Source: an uncultured Chloroflexota bacterium
GTDB lineage: Bacteria; Chloroflexota; Dehalococcoidia; UBA3495
DNA: 7,214 bases
Direction of reading: 5' to 3'
Assembly: GCA_913031095.1 (NCBI GenBank)
Contig: CAJWGH010000051.1
Location: 1 to 7,214, forward strand
The position numbers were made by a program, and so were the translations under genes. The notes beneath the pieces are model-generated. The model ran no database searches. It had not been told where the DNA came from and saw only the letters and a program-made list of their open reading frames with translations. Position 1 is the stretch's first letter. Every line of letters begins with the position of its first letter. Below, one piece after another: positions 1 through 6,984 of the stretch.

Positions 1-1
1 T

Positions 2-742
2 CGGACTGGAGATACCGTCTCGCTCACGGTGCCACCACCAAAACCAATTGGCGTAGTGCCCCAAGATATCCCACTGTCTGTGGCTTACCAAGATGAAGAC
101 TTGGTCGTGATCGACAAACCCGCAGGATTGGCAGTCCACCCCGGTCCAGGCCACCCCGACCAGACTCTGGTCAATGCCTTACTGGCGATGTGTCCCGATA
201 TCCAAGGCGTCGGCGGCGAGATTCGGCCGGGCATCGTCCACCGGTTGGACAAGGACACGTCGGGCCTGATGATGGTCGCCAAAACCCACCAGGCCCACAT
301 CGACCTTTCTGCCCAGATCAAGGCCCGGCAGGTCATCAAGGGGTATCTGGCATTGGTTGAAGGAACGCCCTACCCTTTAGAAGGCAGCGTTGATGCACCG
401 GTAGGCCGCCACCCCCGCCGTAGGACTCGTATGTCAGTGGTGGTGGGCGGCAGGGAAGCCCGAACCAATTATAGGACCTTGGAACGGCTGGCCCAAACCA
501 GCCTCTTAGAACTCTACTTGGAGACCGGTCGCACCCATCAGATCAGAGTCCACATGGCCCATATCGGACATCCCCTTGTTGGTGACACCCTGTACGGTAG
601 CGCCAGCCATCTGGTTGAACGTCACTTTCTCCACGCCTTCCATCTGGGTTTCAATCACCCAATCACCAAGGAACCGTTGGAGTTTCGGTCATCGTTGCCT
701 CTGGACCTGGCGCCTGCGGTTGCTGAGCTCCGTCAAGCCTAG
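2..742 (+). CDS. rluD: RluD-family 23S rRNA pseudouridine synthase, 5'-truncated by window edge
   Basis: RluA/RluD-type pseudouridine synthase, which isomerises specific uridines in structured RNA (RluD itself acts on helix 69 of 23S rRNA). The frame is open from base 2, and its first residues (GDTVSLTVPPP) match the end of the N-terminal S4 RNA-binding domain. The true start is therefore outside the window, and the GTG at 29 is internal. The catalytic domain follows: a DKPAGL motif near 113-130, the signature HRLDKDTSGL at 239-268 with the catalytic Asp codon at 248-250, and GRTHQIRVHM with HPLVGDTLYG at 527-598. The C-terminus is complete, ending in TAG at 740-742. About 246 residues are visible; full-length relatives run to roughly 300-330. 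The family is certain. The exact RNA target (RluD rather than another RluA-family member) is inferred from the S4 domain and general similarity. No downstream gene is close enough to share its transcript obviously. Confidence 0.93.
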   Translation, partial: RTGDTVSLTVPPPKPIGVVPQDIPLSVAYQDEDLVVIDKPAGLAVHPGPGHPDQTLVNALLAMCPDIQGVGGEIRPGIVHRLDKDTSGLMMVAKTHQAHIDLSAQIKARQVIKGYLALVEGTPYPLEGSVDAPVGRHPRRRTRMSVVVGGREARTNYRTLERLAQTSLLELYLETGRTHQIRVHMAHIGHPLVGDTLYGSASHLVERHFLHAFHLGFNHPITKEPLEFRSSLPLDLAPAVAELRQA

Positions 743-833
743 CCAGACCCGCCGTCGATCAGGCGAGGACTGGGGTTTAGGAAGGTCTTTTGAAGATGTA
801 TTTGAAGGATACAGCCGGTCTGGGTTCTGGAGA

Positions 834-873
834 AGGCCAGAATAACGGTTAACTTGGTGTTTTTCGCTGGCCT
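834..873 (+). terminator. Possible weak transcription end after the pseudouridine synthase gene
   Basis: AGGCCAG (834-840) and CTGGCCT (867-873) can form a 7-bp stem around a 26-base loop. Alternatively, CCAG (837-840) can pair with TTGG (854-857), with an inner TAA/TTA, and be followed by TGTTTTT (858-864). The second form has the order of an intrinsic terminator, but its stem is weak and interrupted. It is the only candidate in the 211-base gap, so it is recorded at low confidence. Confidence 0.22.
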
Positions 874-908
874 GACGTGCGTACCGACCCAAGATTGTGC
901 CCGTGCCG

Positions 909-917
909 TGCTACAAT
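909..917 (+). promoter_or_regulatory. Extended -10 promoter for the gltX-glnS operon
   Basis: TGCTACAAT is a TGn extended -10 joined to TACAAT, which matches five of six bases of the sigma-70 consensus. No good -35 lies 16-18 bases upstream, as is common for extended -10 promoters. Transcription would start near 923-925, about 30 bases before the TTG start of gltX. This also argues against the GTG at 897 as a start, because it lies upstream of the predicted transcript. Confidence 0.55.
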
Positions 918-942
918 AATCTCTACCCATCTTCATTCGCTT

Positions 943-948
943 GGAGAG
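943..948 (+). promoter_or_regulatory. Ribosome binding site that decides the gltX start
   Basis: GGAGAG stands five bases before the TTG at 954 and is the only good Shine-Dalgarno match near the 5' end of the gltX frame. It supports a TTG start placed just before the conserved RVRFAPSPTG segment. Confidence 0.7.
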
Positions 949-953
949 TAAAT

Positions 954-2423
954 TTGCCCGGAGAAATCCGCGTTCGGTTCGCGCCCAGCCCCACCGGGTT
1001 GCCCCATATCGGCAATATTCGGACGGCCCTCTTCAACTGGCTATTTGCTCGTCATAACGGCGGCAAGTTCATCGTCAGAGTGGAAGATACTGATCAAGCG
1101 CGTCTGGTGCCCGGCTCAATCGAGGCGATGCTCGATGGCCTCCGCTGGTTGAATATCGATTGGGACGAAGGCCCTGAAGTTGGCGGACCATACGGCCCAT
1201 ATTTCCAATCGAAAAGGCTGGATATTTATCACGAAATGGCCGACAAACTGGTCTCGCAAGACGATGCATACCGCTGTTATTGCAGCCAGAAACTGCCGGA
1301 GAACGACGACGAGCGGCAGCGTGACCGCCGGGTATCTGCCAGTGCCGACTGCCAATGTCGGGATTTGACACCGGAAGAGATTGCGAATCTGAGCGGTGGA
1401 CAAGAGTCAAACGTCGTGCGGTTCGCCATGCCCAAAGAAGGCATCACCAAGGTCAATGACCTGATACGTGGCGAAGTGGAATGGCGGAACGAGACGCTGA
1501 ACGACTTCATAATCCTGAAGTCTGACGGTTTCCCTACTTACCACCTGGCGGTAGTGGCTGATGATTATCTGATGGAGATAAGTCATGTGTTGCGAGCCGA
1601 GGAGTGGCTGCCCAGCACACCCCGCCATCTGCAACTATTCAAGGCGTTGGGATTCGAACCGCCTCAGTACGCCCACTTGCCCATGATCATGGGCCCGGAC
1701 CGGGCCAAGCTATCCAAACGCCATGGCGCAACGGCCATCGGCGAGTACAAAGAAGCCGGGTGCTTGCCTGAAGCGCTGCTAAACTTCATGGTGCTGCTGG
1801 GCTGGTCGTTGGATGACAAGACCGACGTTGTCCCCATCCAAACCGTCGTCGATAATTTCACTCTGGATCGGATCACCAAGTCCTCAGCCATATTCGACCA
1901 GGAGAAGTTGCAGTGGATGAACGGCATGTACATACGCGATCTATCCCCAGAGCAACTGGCTGGTGCGATGATGCCATTCTTGGAGCGCGACTTACCCAAG
2001 GAAATGCTCCCGGTTGATGAGGAATATTTGCGCCAGATCGCTCCGCTGCTCCAGCAACGAATGAAGAGTCTGGAAGAGTCTGCAAACAGCACCTCGTATT
2101 TCTTCCAGGCGGACGAAGAATTCGATACGGGCGAATTGATGCAAAAAGGCATGGATCGGGACTCGACTCTGTCAGCCCTCAAGGCAGCCCTGGACGACTT
2201 GGATGGCACAGACGATTACGCTCCGGGGAAGCTGGAAGAGATGCTGACCGCTACCGGAGAGAAGCTGGAATTATCCCGCCGTCAGTTCTTCGGGGTGCTC
2301 CGCGTTGCTGCCACCGGCCGGGCCGTTTCTCCTCCCCTGTTCGAGATGATGGAAGTCATGGGGAAGGTCAGCATGGTGAGCCGTATTAAGAAAGCGCTTG
2401 AACGGTTGAGCGTCGCGGGTTAA
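954..2423 (+). CDS. gltX: Glutamyl-tRNA synthetase (GluRS), class I
   Basis: Cytoplasmic enzyme that joins glutamate to its tRNA using ATP. From the TTG at 954 the product has 489 residues, close to the usual 470-500. The N-terminus carries RFAPSPTG and the HIGH-type motif as HIGN (residues 18-21), and the KMSKS loop appears as KLSKR (about 252-256). Between them CYC (108-110) and CQC (133-135) form a probable zinc-binding pair like that of E. coli GluRS. An alpha-helical anticodon-binding region fills the last 180 or so residues. The frame is open back to a GTG at 897, but that extension (residues such as PCYNNLY) resembles no GluRS and overlaps the promoter. The TTG has GGAGAG five bases upstream. 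TAA is at 2421-2423, and glnS starts 26 bases later, so co-transcription is likely. With a GlnRS beside it, this may be a discriminating enzyme charging only tRNA-Glu; that is inference. Confidence 0.97.
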   Translation: MPGEIRVRFAPSPTGLPHIGNIRTALFNWLFARHNGGKFIVRVEDTDQARLVPGSIEAMLDGLRWLNIDWDEGPEVGGPYGPYFQSKRLDIYHEMADKLVSQDDAYRCYCSQKLPENDDERQRDRRVSASADCQCRDLTPEEIANLSGGQESNVVRFAMPKEGITKVNDLIRGEVEWRNETLNDFIILKSDGFPTYHLAVVADDYLMEISHVLRAEEWLPSTPRHLQLFKALGFEPPQYAHLPMIMGPDRAKLSKRHGATAIGEYKEAGCLPEALLNFMVLLGWSLDDKTDVVPIQTVVDNFTLDRITKSSAIFDQEKLQWMNGMYIRDLSPEQLAGAMMPFLERDLPKEMLPVDEEYLRQIAPLLQQRMKSLEESANSTSYFFQADEEFDTGELMQKGMDRDSTLSALKAALDDLDGTDDYAPGKLEEMLTATGEKLELSRRQFFGVLRVAATGRAVSPPLFEMMEVMGKVSMVSRIKKALERLSVAG

Positions 2424-2449
2424 CAGCCATCAATACAGGATGAACAAGA

Positions 2450-4141
2450 ATGACACAGGCTGAATCCTCGGTTGACTTCCTTCGCGGCATGATTGCCGAC
2501 GATAACAAGTCCGGAAAATTCGATGGCCGCGTGGTAACCCGTTTCCCTCCGGAACCCAATGGCTATCTTCACATCGGCCATGCCAAGTCTATTTGTTTGA
2601 ACTTCGGTTTGGCGGAAGAGTTCGGCGGCGTCTGCCACCTTCGCTTCGACGACACCAACCCTTCCAAAGAAGAGGTCGAATACGTTGAGTCTATCCAAGA
2701 GGACGTCCGATGGCTGGGTTTCGATTGGGGAAGCAATCTTTTCTATGCCTCAGACTATTTTGGGCAGCTATATGAATATGCCCTCCAACTGATCAGGTAC
2801 GGCAAGGCGTATGTGTGTGACCTGAACTCGGACGATATTAGGGAGTACCGGGGCAACCTGACAGAGCCAGGGAAAGAGAGCCCTTACCGCAACCGGTCGA
2901 TCGAAGAGAACTTGGATTTGTTCCAACGCATGCGGAAAGGAGAGTTCGATGAAGGCAGTCACACGCTTCGTGCCAAGATAGATATGGCCGCACCCAATTT
3001 GAACCTTCGAGACCCGGTGCTCTACCGTATTCTGAAGGAAGACCACCATCGCACCGCCGACGAATGGCCCATCTATCCGATGTATGACTTCGCCCACGGG
3101 CAGTCAGACTCCATAGAGCACATCACTCATTCGATCTGTACACTGGAGTTTGAAGGCCACCGGCCGCTGTACAACTGGTTCTTGGATGAGCTGAATATCT
3201 ACCACTCTAAGCAGGTCGAGTTTGCCCGCCTGAACATCACCCATACAGTTATGAGCAAACGCCGGTTGATCGAACTTGTCAACGAAGGATACGTGAATGG
3301 CTGGGACGATCCGCGCATGCCAACCATTTCAGGCCTGAGGCGGCGGGGCTACACGCCAGAGGCAGTCCGAGATTTCTGCGGCCGCATCGGCGTGGCACGG
3401 CGGGACAACACGGTAGACATTGCCCTCCTGGAGCACACCCTCAGGGATGACCTGAACAAACGGGCGCCCAGGGTCATGGGAGTACTGGATCCTCTTAAGG
3501 TAGTCATCGAGAATTATCCCGAGGGTCGGATTGAAGAGATCGTTTCCGTGAACAACCCTGAAGATATGAGCATGGGCGAACGGAAGATCCCATTCTCGCG
3601 CACCGTTTATATCGAGAAAGACGACTTCCGAGAAGAGCCGCCGCCCAAGTTCTACCGGCTGTCACCAGGCCGGGAAGTGCGCCTTAAAGATGCCTATTAC
3701 ATCACCTGCACCGGCGTTATAAACGATGAGGCCACGGGAGAGATAATCGAGTTGCGCTGCACCTATGACCCGGAGACCTACGGCGGTACATCTTCTGACG
3801 GCCGCAAGGTCCGGGGAACTTCCCATTGGGTGTCCGCCGATCATGCTGTGGATGCCGAAGTCCGTATCTACGACCACCTTTTCTCAACCATTGACCCAGA
3901 CGACGTTCCGGAAGGCGGTGACTTCAAGGACAATCTTAACCCGCAGTCACTGGTGGTGCTGAAGTCCGCTAAACTTGAGCAGGGCTTGAATGAAGCGAAG
4001 GTGGGTGAGAGCTTTCAGTTCTTGCGGCAGGGCTATTTCACGGTAGACCCTGACTCCACTCCGGAAGCCCCAGTGTTCAATCGGACTGTAGCGTTGAGGG
4101 ATACATGGTCGCGGATGGACCAGGCTCGTAAGGACGGTTAG
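2450..4141 (+). CDS. glnS: Glutaminyl-tRNA synthetase (GlnRS), class I
   Basis: Charges tRNA-Gln directly with glutamine, bypassing the transamidation route that many bacteria use. The 563-residue product matches the E. coli enzyme (about 554) along its whole length. [16 protein letters not shown] holds the HIGH motif at 41-44; [22 protein letters not shown] and THSICTLEF follow; VMSKR (267-271) is the KMSKS loop; WDDPRMPT and GLRRRGYT come next. The two C-terminal anticodon-binding beta-barrels start near residue 340, and the protein ends with the conserved [12 protein letters not shown]. There is no YqeY-like tail such as that of the Deinococcus enzyme. AGGA (2437-2440) lies nine bases before the ATG. 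The gene follows gltX by 26 bases and probably shares its promoter. Bacterial GlnRS is generally held to descend from a eukaryotic gene by ancient transfer. The TAG at 4139-4141 overlaps the stop codon of the opposing NHL gene. Confidence 0.97.
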   Translation: MTQAESSVDFLRGMIADDNKSGKFDGRVVTRFPPEPNGYLHIGHAKSICLNFGLAEEFGGVCHLRFDDTNPSKEEVEYVESIQEDVRWLGFDWGSNLFYASDYFGQLYEYALQLIRYGKAYVCDLNSDDIREYRGNLTEPGKESPYRNRSIEENLDLFQRMRKGEFDEGSHTLRAKIDMAAPNLNLRDPVLYRILKEDHHRTADEWPIYPMYDFAHGQSDSIEHITHSICTLEFEGHRPLYNWFLDELNIYHSKQVEFARLNITHTVMSKRRLIELVNEGYVNGWDDPRMPTISGLRRRGYTPEAVRDFCGRIGVARRDNTVDIALLEHTLRDDLNKRAPRVMGVLDPLKVVIENYPEGRIEEIVSVNNPEDMSMGERKIPFSRTVYIEKDDFREEPPPKFYRLSPGREVRLKDAYYITCTGVINDEATGEIIELRCTYDPETYGGTSSDGRKVRGTSHWVSADHAVDAEVRIYDHLFSTIDPDDVPEGGDFKDNLNPQSLVVLKSAKLEQGLNEAKVGESFQFLRQGYFTVDPDSTPEAPVFNRTVALRDTWSRMDQARKDG

Positions 4142-5151
4142 TTAGCCTGGTACACCTGCAGGCGGTGACGTAAGCTGTCCACTACAAAAAGCCGCCCCGC
4201 GTCGCCCAGGACCACCGCCGATGGACCCCAGAAGTAGCCTTCTACCCCGGCTGATATCTCCCGGTCGCGGCGGGCAGGGGGGTTCAGTTCCGGAAACAGG
4301 TCTGACTCATACCGCAATAAGCCTTCTTCAGGATTGACGGCGAAATAGTCCGAGGCCCATCTCGAATCGACCGACTCACCCCGGAGCGATGCCACAAGGC
4401 TGCCGTCAGGACCCAGGACTTTCACCCGTTCATTGCCCCAATCGGCGACGTATATGTTGCCTTCTTCGTCCGCCGCCAGGCCGGCTGGTCGACGTATGGT
4501 GTCGCCTGTTAAGGGACCGGTGAACTCCTCGATCAAACCGCCATTGGTGTTGTACCGCTGGATACGGTCGTTGCCCCAGTCGGAGATATAGACATCCCCA
4601 GCGCCGGTCAAAGCCAGACCCCAAGGACCTTCGAATTGGCCCGGTCCGGCGCCGCGTTCACCCCAAGCCGACAAGAATTGGCCGTCCTTAGTGAACTTCT
4701 GGACCCGGTGGTTGCCGCTGTCGGTCAGCCACAGGTTCTCTTCGGCGTCGAAACGTATGCAAGATGGGTGCTCCAGCTGTCCGTCTAAAGAGCCTTTTAC
4801 TCCCCACTTACTCAAGAACTTTCCATCTTTATCAAATATGGAGATTCGTTGCAGGGCTTCGTCGGCCACGTAGACGTTGTCTTGGCTATCGATGGCGATG
4901 GAGCTAGGCCACCAAAACTCCCCGTCGTTCCTGCCGCCGGTACCCCATTCTCCCAGCCACTCTTCGTCCAAAGTGGCCATGGACACCCGCTTGGAAGGCA
5001 GCCGCACCGGCGTCTCGGGACCGGCCCGATTTAGGACATGGAGGATACCCTGGGAATTCATGGCCAGGTCAACAGGATTGGTGAATCCCCGCCCAGTGGC
5101 GGCCAAGAACCCAATGGTATGGCTATATGTGAAGGTTTTGGTCGTCGTCAT
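4138..5151 (-). CDS. NHL-repeat six-bladed beta-propeller protein
   Basis: The 337-residue protein is built almost wholly of NHL repeats. Six blades can be read at about residues 20-60, 71-113, 118-163, 167-210, 214-255 and 300-337, with hallmark strings such as [52 protein letters not shown] and [15 protein letters not shown] segment of about 44 residues (256-299) is inserted between blades 5 and 6. NHL propellers bind proteins, RNA or small ligands, and some are enzymes; the substrate here cannot be told. No signal peptide or membrane segment is visible, so a cytoplasmic location is likely. The ATG at 5151 lacks a strong Shine-Dalgarno (only AT-rich sequence precedes it), but the next Met (residue 31) would cut into blade 1. 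It lies downstream of the DUF1800 gene on the same strand, 158 bases away, and may or may not share its transcript. The stop overlaps that of glnS. Confidence 0.88.
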   Translation of the reverse strand: MTTTKTFTYSHTIGFLAATGRGFTNPVDLAMNSQGILHVLNRAGPETPVRLPSKRVSMATLDEEWLGEWGTGGRNDGEFWWPSSIAIDSQDNVYVADEALQRISIFDKDGKFLSKWGVKGSLDGQLEHPSCIRFDAEENLWLTDSGNHRVQKFTKDGQFLSAWGERGAGPGQFEGPWGLALTGAGDVYISDWGNDRIQRYNTNGGLIEEFTGPLTGDTIRRPAGLAADEEGNIYVADWGNERVKVLGPDGSLVASLRGESVDSRWASDYFAVNPEEGLLRYESDLFPELNPPARRDREISAGVEGYFWGPSAVVLGDAGRLFVVDSLRHRLQVYQAN

Positions 5152-5189
5152 TTATTTTAAGACTCTATGATTCCTAAGAAAGCTGCGCC

Positions 5190-5209
5190 GTGGCGAAACT
5201 TCACGCCAC
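5190..5209. repeat. Short inverted repeat in the NHL gene leader
   Basis: GTGGCG (5190-5195) and CGCCAC (5204-5209) are perfect 6-bp arms around an 8-base centre, about 40 bases upstream of the NHL start codon. No T-run follows on either strand, so it is not a convincing intrinsic terminator. It could be an operator or a hairpin in the 5' leader. Confidence 0.35.
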
Positions 5210-5255
5210 ACAAGCAATAAGAACTCTCGTTTCTCTTGGGGTGACAGCAGAAACG

Positions 5256-5287
5256 GCTGGAGTGAGAAGAGTAACTTGAGTTCCAGC
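5256..5287 (-). terminator. Weak hairpin after the DUF1800 gene
   Basis: GCTGGA (5256-5261) can pair with TCCAGC (5282-5287), with flanking G-T wobbles and a 20-base loop. It begins about 22 bases past the DUF1800 stop on the minus strand. The sequence that follows in that direction (CGTTTCTG) is only slightly T-rich, so termination here would be weak at best and read-through into the NHL gene is possible. Confidence 0.2.
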
Positions 5288-5309
5288 TGTTATCTGTTAC
5301 CGGCATGGC

Positions 5310-6713
5310 TCAAGCCAATTGGTATTCGCGAGTGGCTAAGATCAGTTGTAGTAGTTCTACTACCTGTTGTTCTGAGCAGGATGCGGCGTCGTCGGGGGTG
5401 AAGCTAACTTCCCCGAAATTGGCGGCGAACTCTACCAACCGTTGGCGAGTACCGTCCGAGACTCGCAGTCCTCCGGATAGCAGCAAACACTCCTCTACCA
5501 GTTCCGCGGCTTGGTAGCTGTTTTGGCGGTCCTTGAGGCTTTGAATCATGGCCTGGATTCCCGGTTGCAGCGTATCGCCGATGACCAGGGTTGAGGAATT
5601 GACCCGCTCCACAAGAGTTCCGGTGTCCACCCACTCGGTTCCGGTGTGCCAGCCCTCTACTGTGGGAGGATTTAGTATCTCTTGGCCCATGAAATTGGCG
5701 TCGTTGGCCAGATTGATGATTCTGGAATCCGGGGTCTGGTAGCTGCCAGCCAGTCGTGCTGTTCCTACCACTAACTCGGCCGGACTCTTGACCCTGGCGT
5801 ACCAAACGTCTTCCGATTTGAAGAACTCAGACAAGAAGAGCGCCCGCAGCATAGATCGGATGTCGCCGCTAGACTTGCGGTACTCCTCCGCCAGGAAGGC
5901 GGTGGCTTCTTCGTTCGGTGTGTCTGAGACGAAATAGTTGTACAGCTTCCCTGCAATAAACCAGCTTGTGGCGGGCCGCATGGCGATTATGTCTATGATG
6001 TCCTCGCCGTTGAAATTTCCAGTGCGGCCCAGGAAGTTCTTTTCCGTGTCGTCGTGGTCCTCTGGGCGGTACTCGAACTGCCAGTCGATGCGGCCTGAGG
6101 GCCATATGGAATCCCGGGACGCCCGGACGCTCATATAATCGTCATTGGCGATGGTCCAGCCGGTGAAGGCTTTGGCGCAGTTCTTGACGTCGTCTTCAGT
6201 GTAGTTGCCGATTCCCATGGAGAAGAGCTCAAGCAACTCTCGGCCGTAATTCTCGTTGGGGGCGTCTTTGTGGTTGTCTTTGTTGTCCAGCCAGAAGATC
6301 ATAGCCGGGTCACGGGATAGTTCCATCAATATGTTGTGGAAAGAACCCAACCCATGCCGACGGAAGGTGTCAGTTTGGTTGACCACTCCCTTGGCGTGAT
6401 TCAGCTTGCCATAGGCGGTGGCGAAAAGGCCGTGCCAGAACAGGGTAATCTTCTCCTCCAGTGGCCGCCTGGAGTTAATCATCTTGTACATCCAGTACGA
6501 TTGGGCGCTCTCGAAGTACATGACGCTGTTCATGTCAGGCTGGTAGCGGCGAACCAGGTCGTCGTCCCATTCGGGAAACTCTTCGGGGTGGAGAAGTTCT
6601 TCGACTGTGGCTTCGTAGCCCTTCCCTTGATAGATCTCCAACTCACGAAGGGTGGCCCCGAAGCCAGCCCTCCGCATCAGGTGGGCGATCAGTCCCAGTT
6701 CTTTATCAACCAT
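5310..6713 (-). CDS. DUF1800 domain protein
   Basis: Complete member of the DUF1800 family, whose biochemical role is not established. From the ATG at 6713 it has 467 residues. Family signatures in order are HLMRRAGFG (11-19), LFWHGLFAT (91-99, the WHxxF element), NENYGRELLELFSMG (153-167), AFTGW (182-186), FLGRTGNF (227-234), FIAGKLYNYFVSD (252-264), LRALFLSEFF (289-298), KSPAELVVG (309-317) and GQEILNPPTVEGW (343-355). The frame is open to an ATG at 6785, but GGAGG (6721-6725) sits seven bases before the ATG at 6713, and homology begins there; the extra 24 residues look like leader. No signal peptide is seen with this start, though some family members are exported. DUF1800 genes are often followed by a DUF1501 gene; here the next gene downstream encodes an NHL propeller instead. 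A leftward promoter and a palindrome lie just upstream. Confidence 0.92.
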   Translation of the reverse strand: MVDKELGLIAHLMRRAGFGATLRELEIYQGKGYEATVEELLHPEEFPEWDDDLVRRYQPDMNSVMYFESAQSYWMYKMINSRRPLEEKITLFWHGLFATAYGKLNHAKGVVNQTDTFRRHGLGSFHNILMELSRDPAMIFWLDNKDNHKDAPNENYGRELLELFSMGIGNYTEDDVKNCAKAFTGWTIANDDYMSVRASRDSIWPSGRIDWQFEYRPEDHDDTEKNFLGRTGNFNGEDIIDIIAMRPATSWFIAGKLYNYFVSDTPNEEATAFLAEEYRKSSGDIRSMLRALFLSEFFKSEDVWYARVKSPAELVVGTARLAGSYQTPDSRIINLANDANFMGQEILNPPTVEGWHTGTEWVDTGTLVERVNSSTLVIGDTLQPGIQAMIQSLKDRQNSYQAAELVEECLLLSGGLRVSDGTRQRLVEFAANFGEVSFTPDDAASCSEQQVVELLQLILATREYQLA

Positions 6714-6720
6714 TGGGTGG

Positions 6721-6725
6721 CCTCC
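6721..6725 (-). promoter_or_regulatory. Ribosome binding site that decides the DUF1800 start
   Basis: On the minus strand GGAGG lies seven bases before the ATG at 6713, an ideal Shine-Dalgarno. The upstream in-frame ATG at 6785 has no comparable site. This sets the protein at 467 rather than 491 residues. Confidence 0.75.
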
Positions 6726-6749
6726 AACTCGACTCGCGGGACTCGTTGA

Positions 6750-6764
6750 ATCACGTATCGTGAT
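6750..6764. repeat. 15-bp palindrome, candidate operator
   Basis: ATCACG-TAT-CGTGAT is a perfect inverted repeat with 6-bp arms and a 3-base centre. It lies between the predicted leftward promoter and the ribosome binding site of the DUF1800 gene, where a dimeric repressor could block transcription or a small mRNA hairpin could form. Next to it GACTCG occurs twice in direct orientation (6731-6736 and 6740-6745). No specific regulator can be named. Confidence 0.4.
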
Positions 6765-6800
6765 CGGGTAAATGTTGATGAGCAATATTGAATTCCGCGT

Positions 6801-6809
6801 AGTATATCA
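6801..6809 (-). promoter_or_regulatory. Extended -10 promoter for the DUF1800 gene
   Basis: Read on the minus strand this is TGATATACT: a TGn extension plus TATACT, five of six consensus bases. The -35 position holds only a poor match (CTCTCA at 17-base spacing). Transcription would start near 6794, leaving a leader of about 80 bases that contains the palindrome. A second, less well spaced option is TTGGTC with TAAAAT, 19 bases apart, farther upstream around 6860-6890. Confidence 0.45.
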
Positions 6810-6913
6810 TTTCCAAAATAGACTGAGAGAGAGCCACCTTCTTAATGGTTGCTGCACATGATTTTATCAGTCTAGGCGTAGATTTGACCAAGGACTAAAA
6901 AAAGTTTAATATT

Positions 6914-6948
6914 CCTCAAAAGATTGAGGGAAATCCATCGATTTTCCC
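6914..6948. repeat. Two overlapping inverted repeats in the divergent promoter region
   Basis: CCTCAA (6914-6919) pairs with TTGAGG (6924-6929) around a 4-base loop. GGGAAA (6928-6933) pairs with TTTCCC (6943-6948). The two share bases 6928-6929, so they cannot both form fully. On the minus strand the first hairpin is followed, after ten AT-rich bases, by seven Ts (A-run at 6897-6903), which makes a weak leftward terminator conceivable. The second ends just before the plus-strand -35 box. Confidence 0.4.
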
Positions 6949-6949
6949 C

Positions 6950-6978
6950 TTGACAGACGGCGGCTCCTTTACATTAAT
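6950..6978 (+). promoter_or_regulatory. Rightward sigma-70 type promoter
   Basis: A perfect TTGACA (6950-6955) is followed, after 17 bases, by ATTAAT (6973-6978), which matches four of six -10 bases; the overlapping TACATT (6970-6975) would give a 14-base spacer. Transcription would start near 6985 and run right. It is the best -35 box in the window and has no recognisable gene directly behind it. Confidence 0.55.
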
Positions 6979-6984
6979 GTGCTA

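Noticed and set aside
1664..2209. Long minus-strand open frame (181 codons) inside gltX
   Set aside because: It is a shadow of gltX: its sequence is low in recognisable motifs and serine/arginine-rich, and the opposite strand encodes a certain GluRS.
2424..2449. Separate promoter or terminator between gltX and glnS
   Set aside because: The 26-base gap holds only a ribosome binding site; there is no hairpin with a T-run and no promoter-like pair.
4145..4163. GCCTG/CAGGC hairpin just past the glnS stop as terminator
   Set aside because: The stem is only 5 bp with a 9-base loop, has no T-run, and lies inside the coding end of the NHL gene.
4430..4600. Near-identical DNA segments around 4435 and 4570 as an insertion or duplication
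   Set aside because: They encode the same NHL blade motif (DWGN) in neighbouring blades, so the likeness is ordinary propeller repeat structure.
6336..6749. Plus-strand open frame (137 codons) opposite the DUF1800 gene
   Set aside because: Its codons are the complement of conserved DUF1800 motifs, and it has no recognisable domain or promoter.
6714..6785. 24-residue N-terminal extension of the DUF1800 protein
   Set aside because: GGAGG before the ATG at 6713 and the start of family similarity there favour the shorter form. The extension overlaps the palindrome and is not a credible signal peptide.
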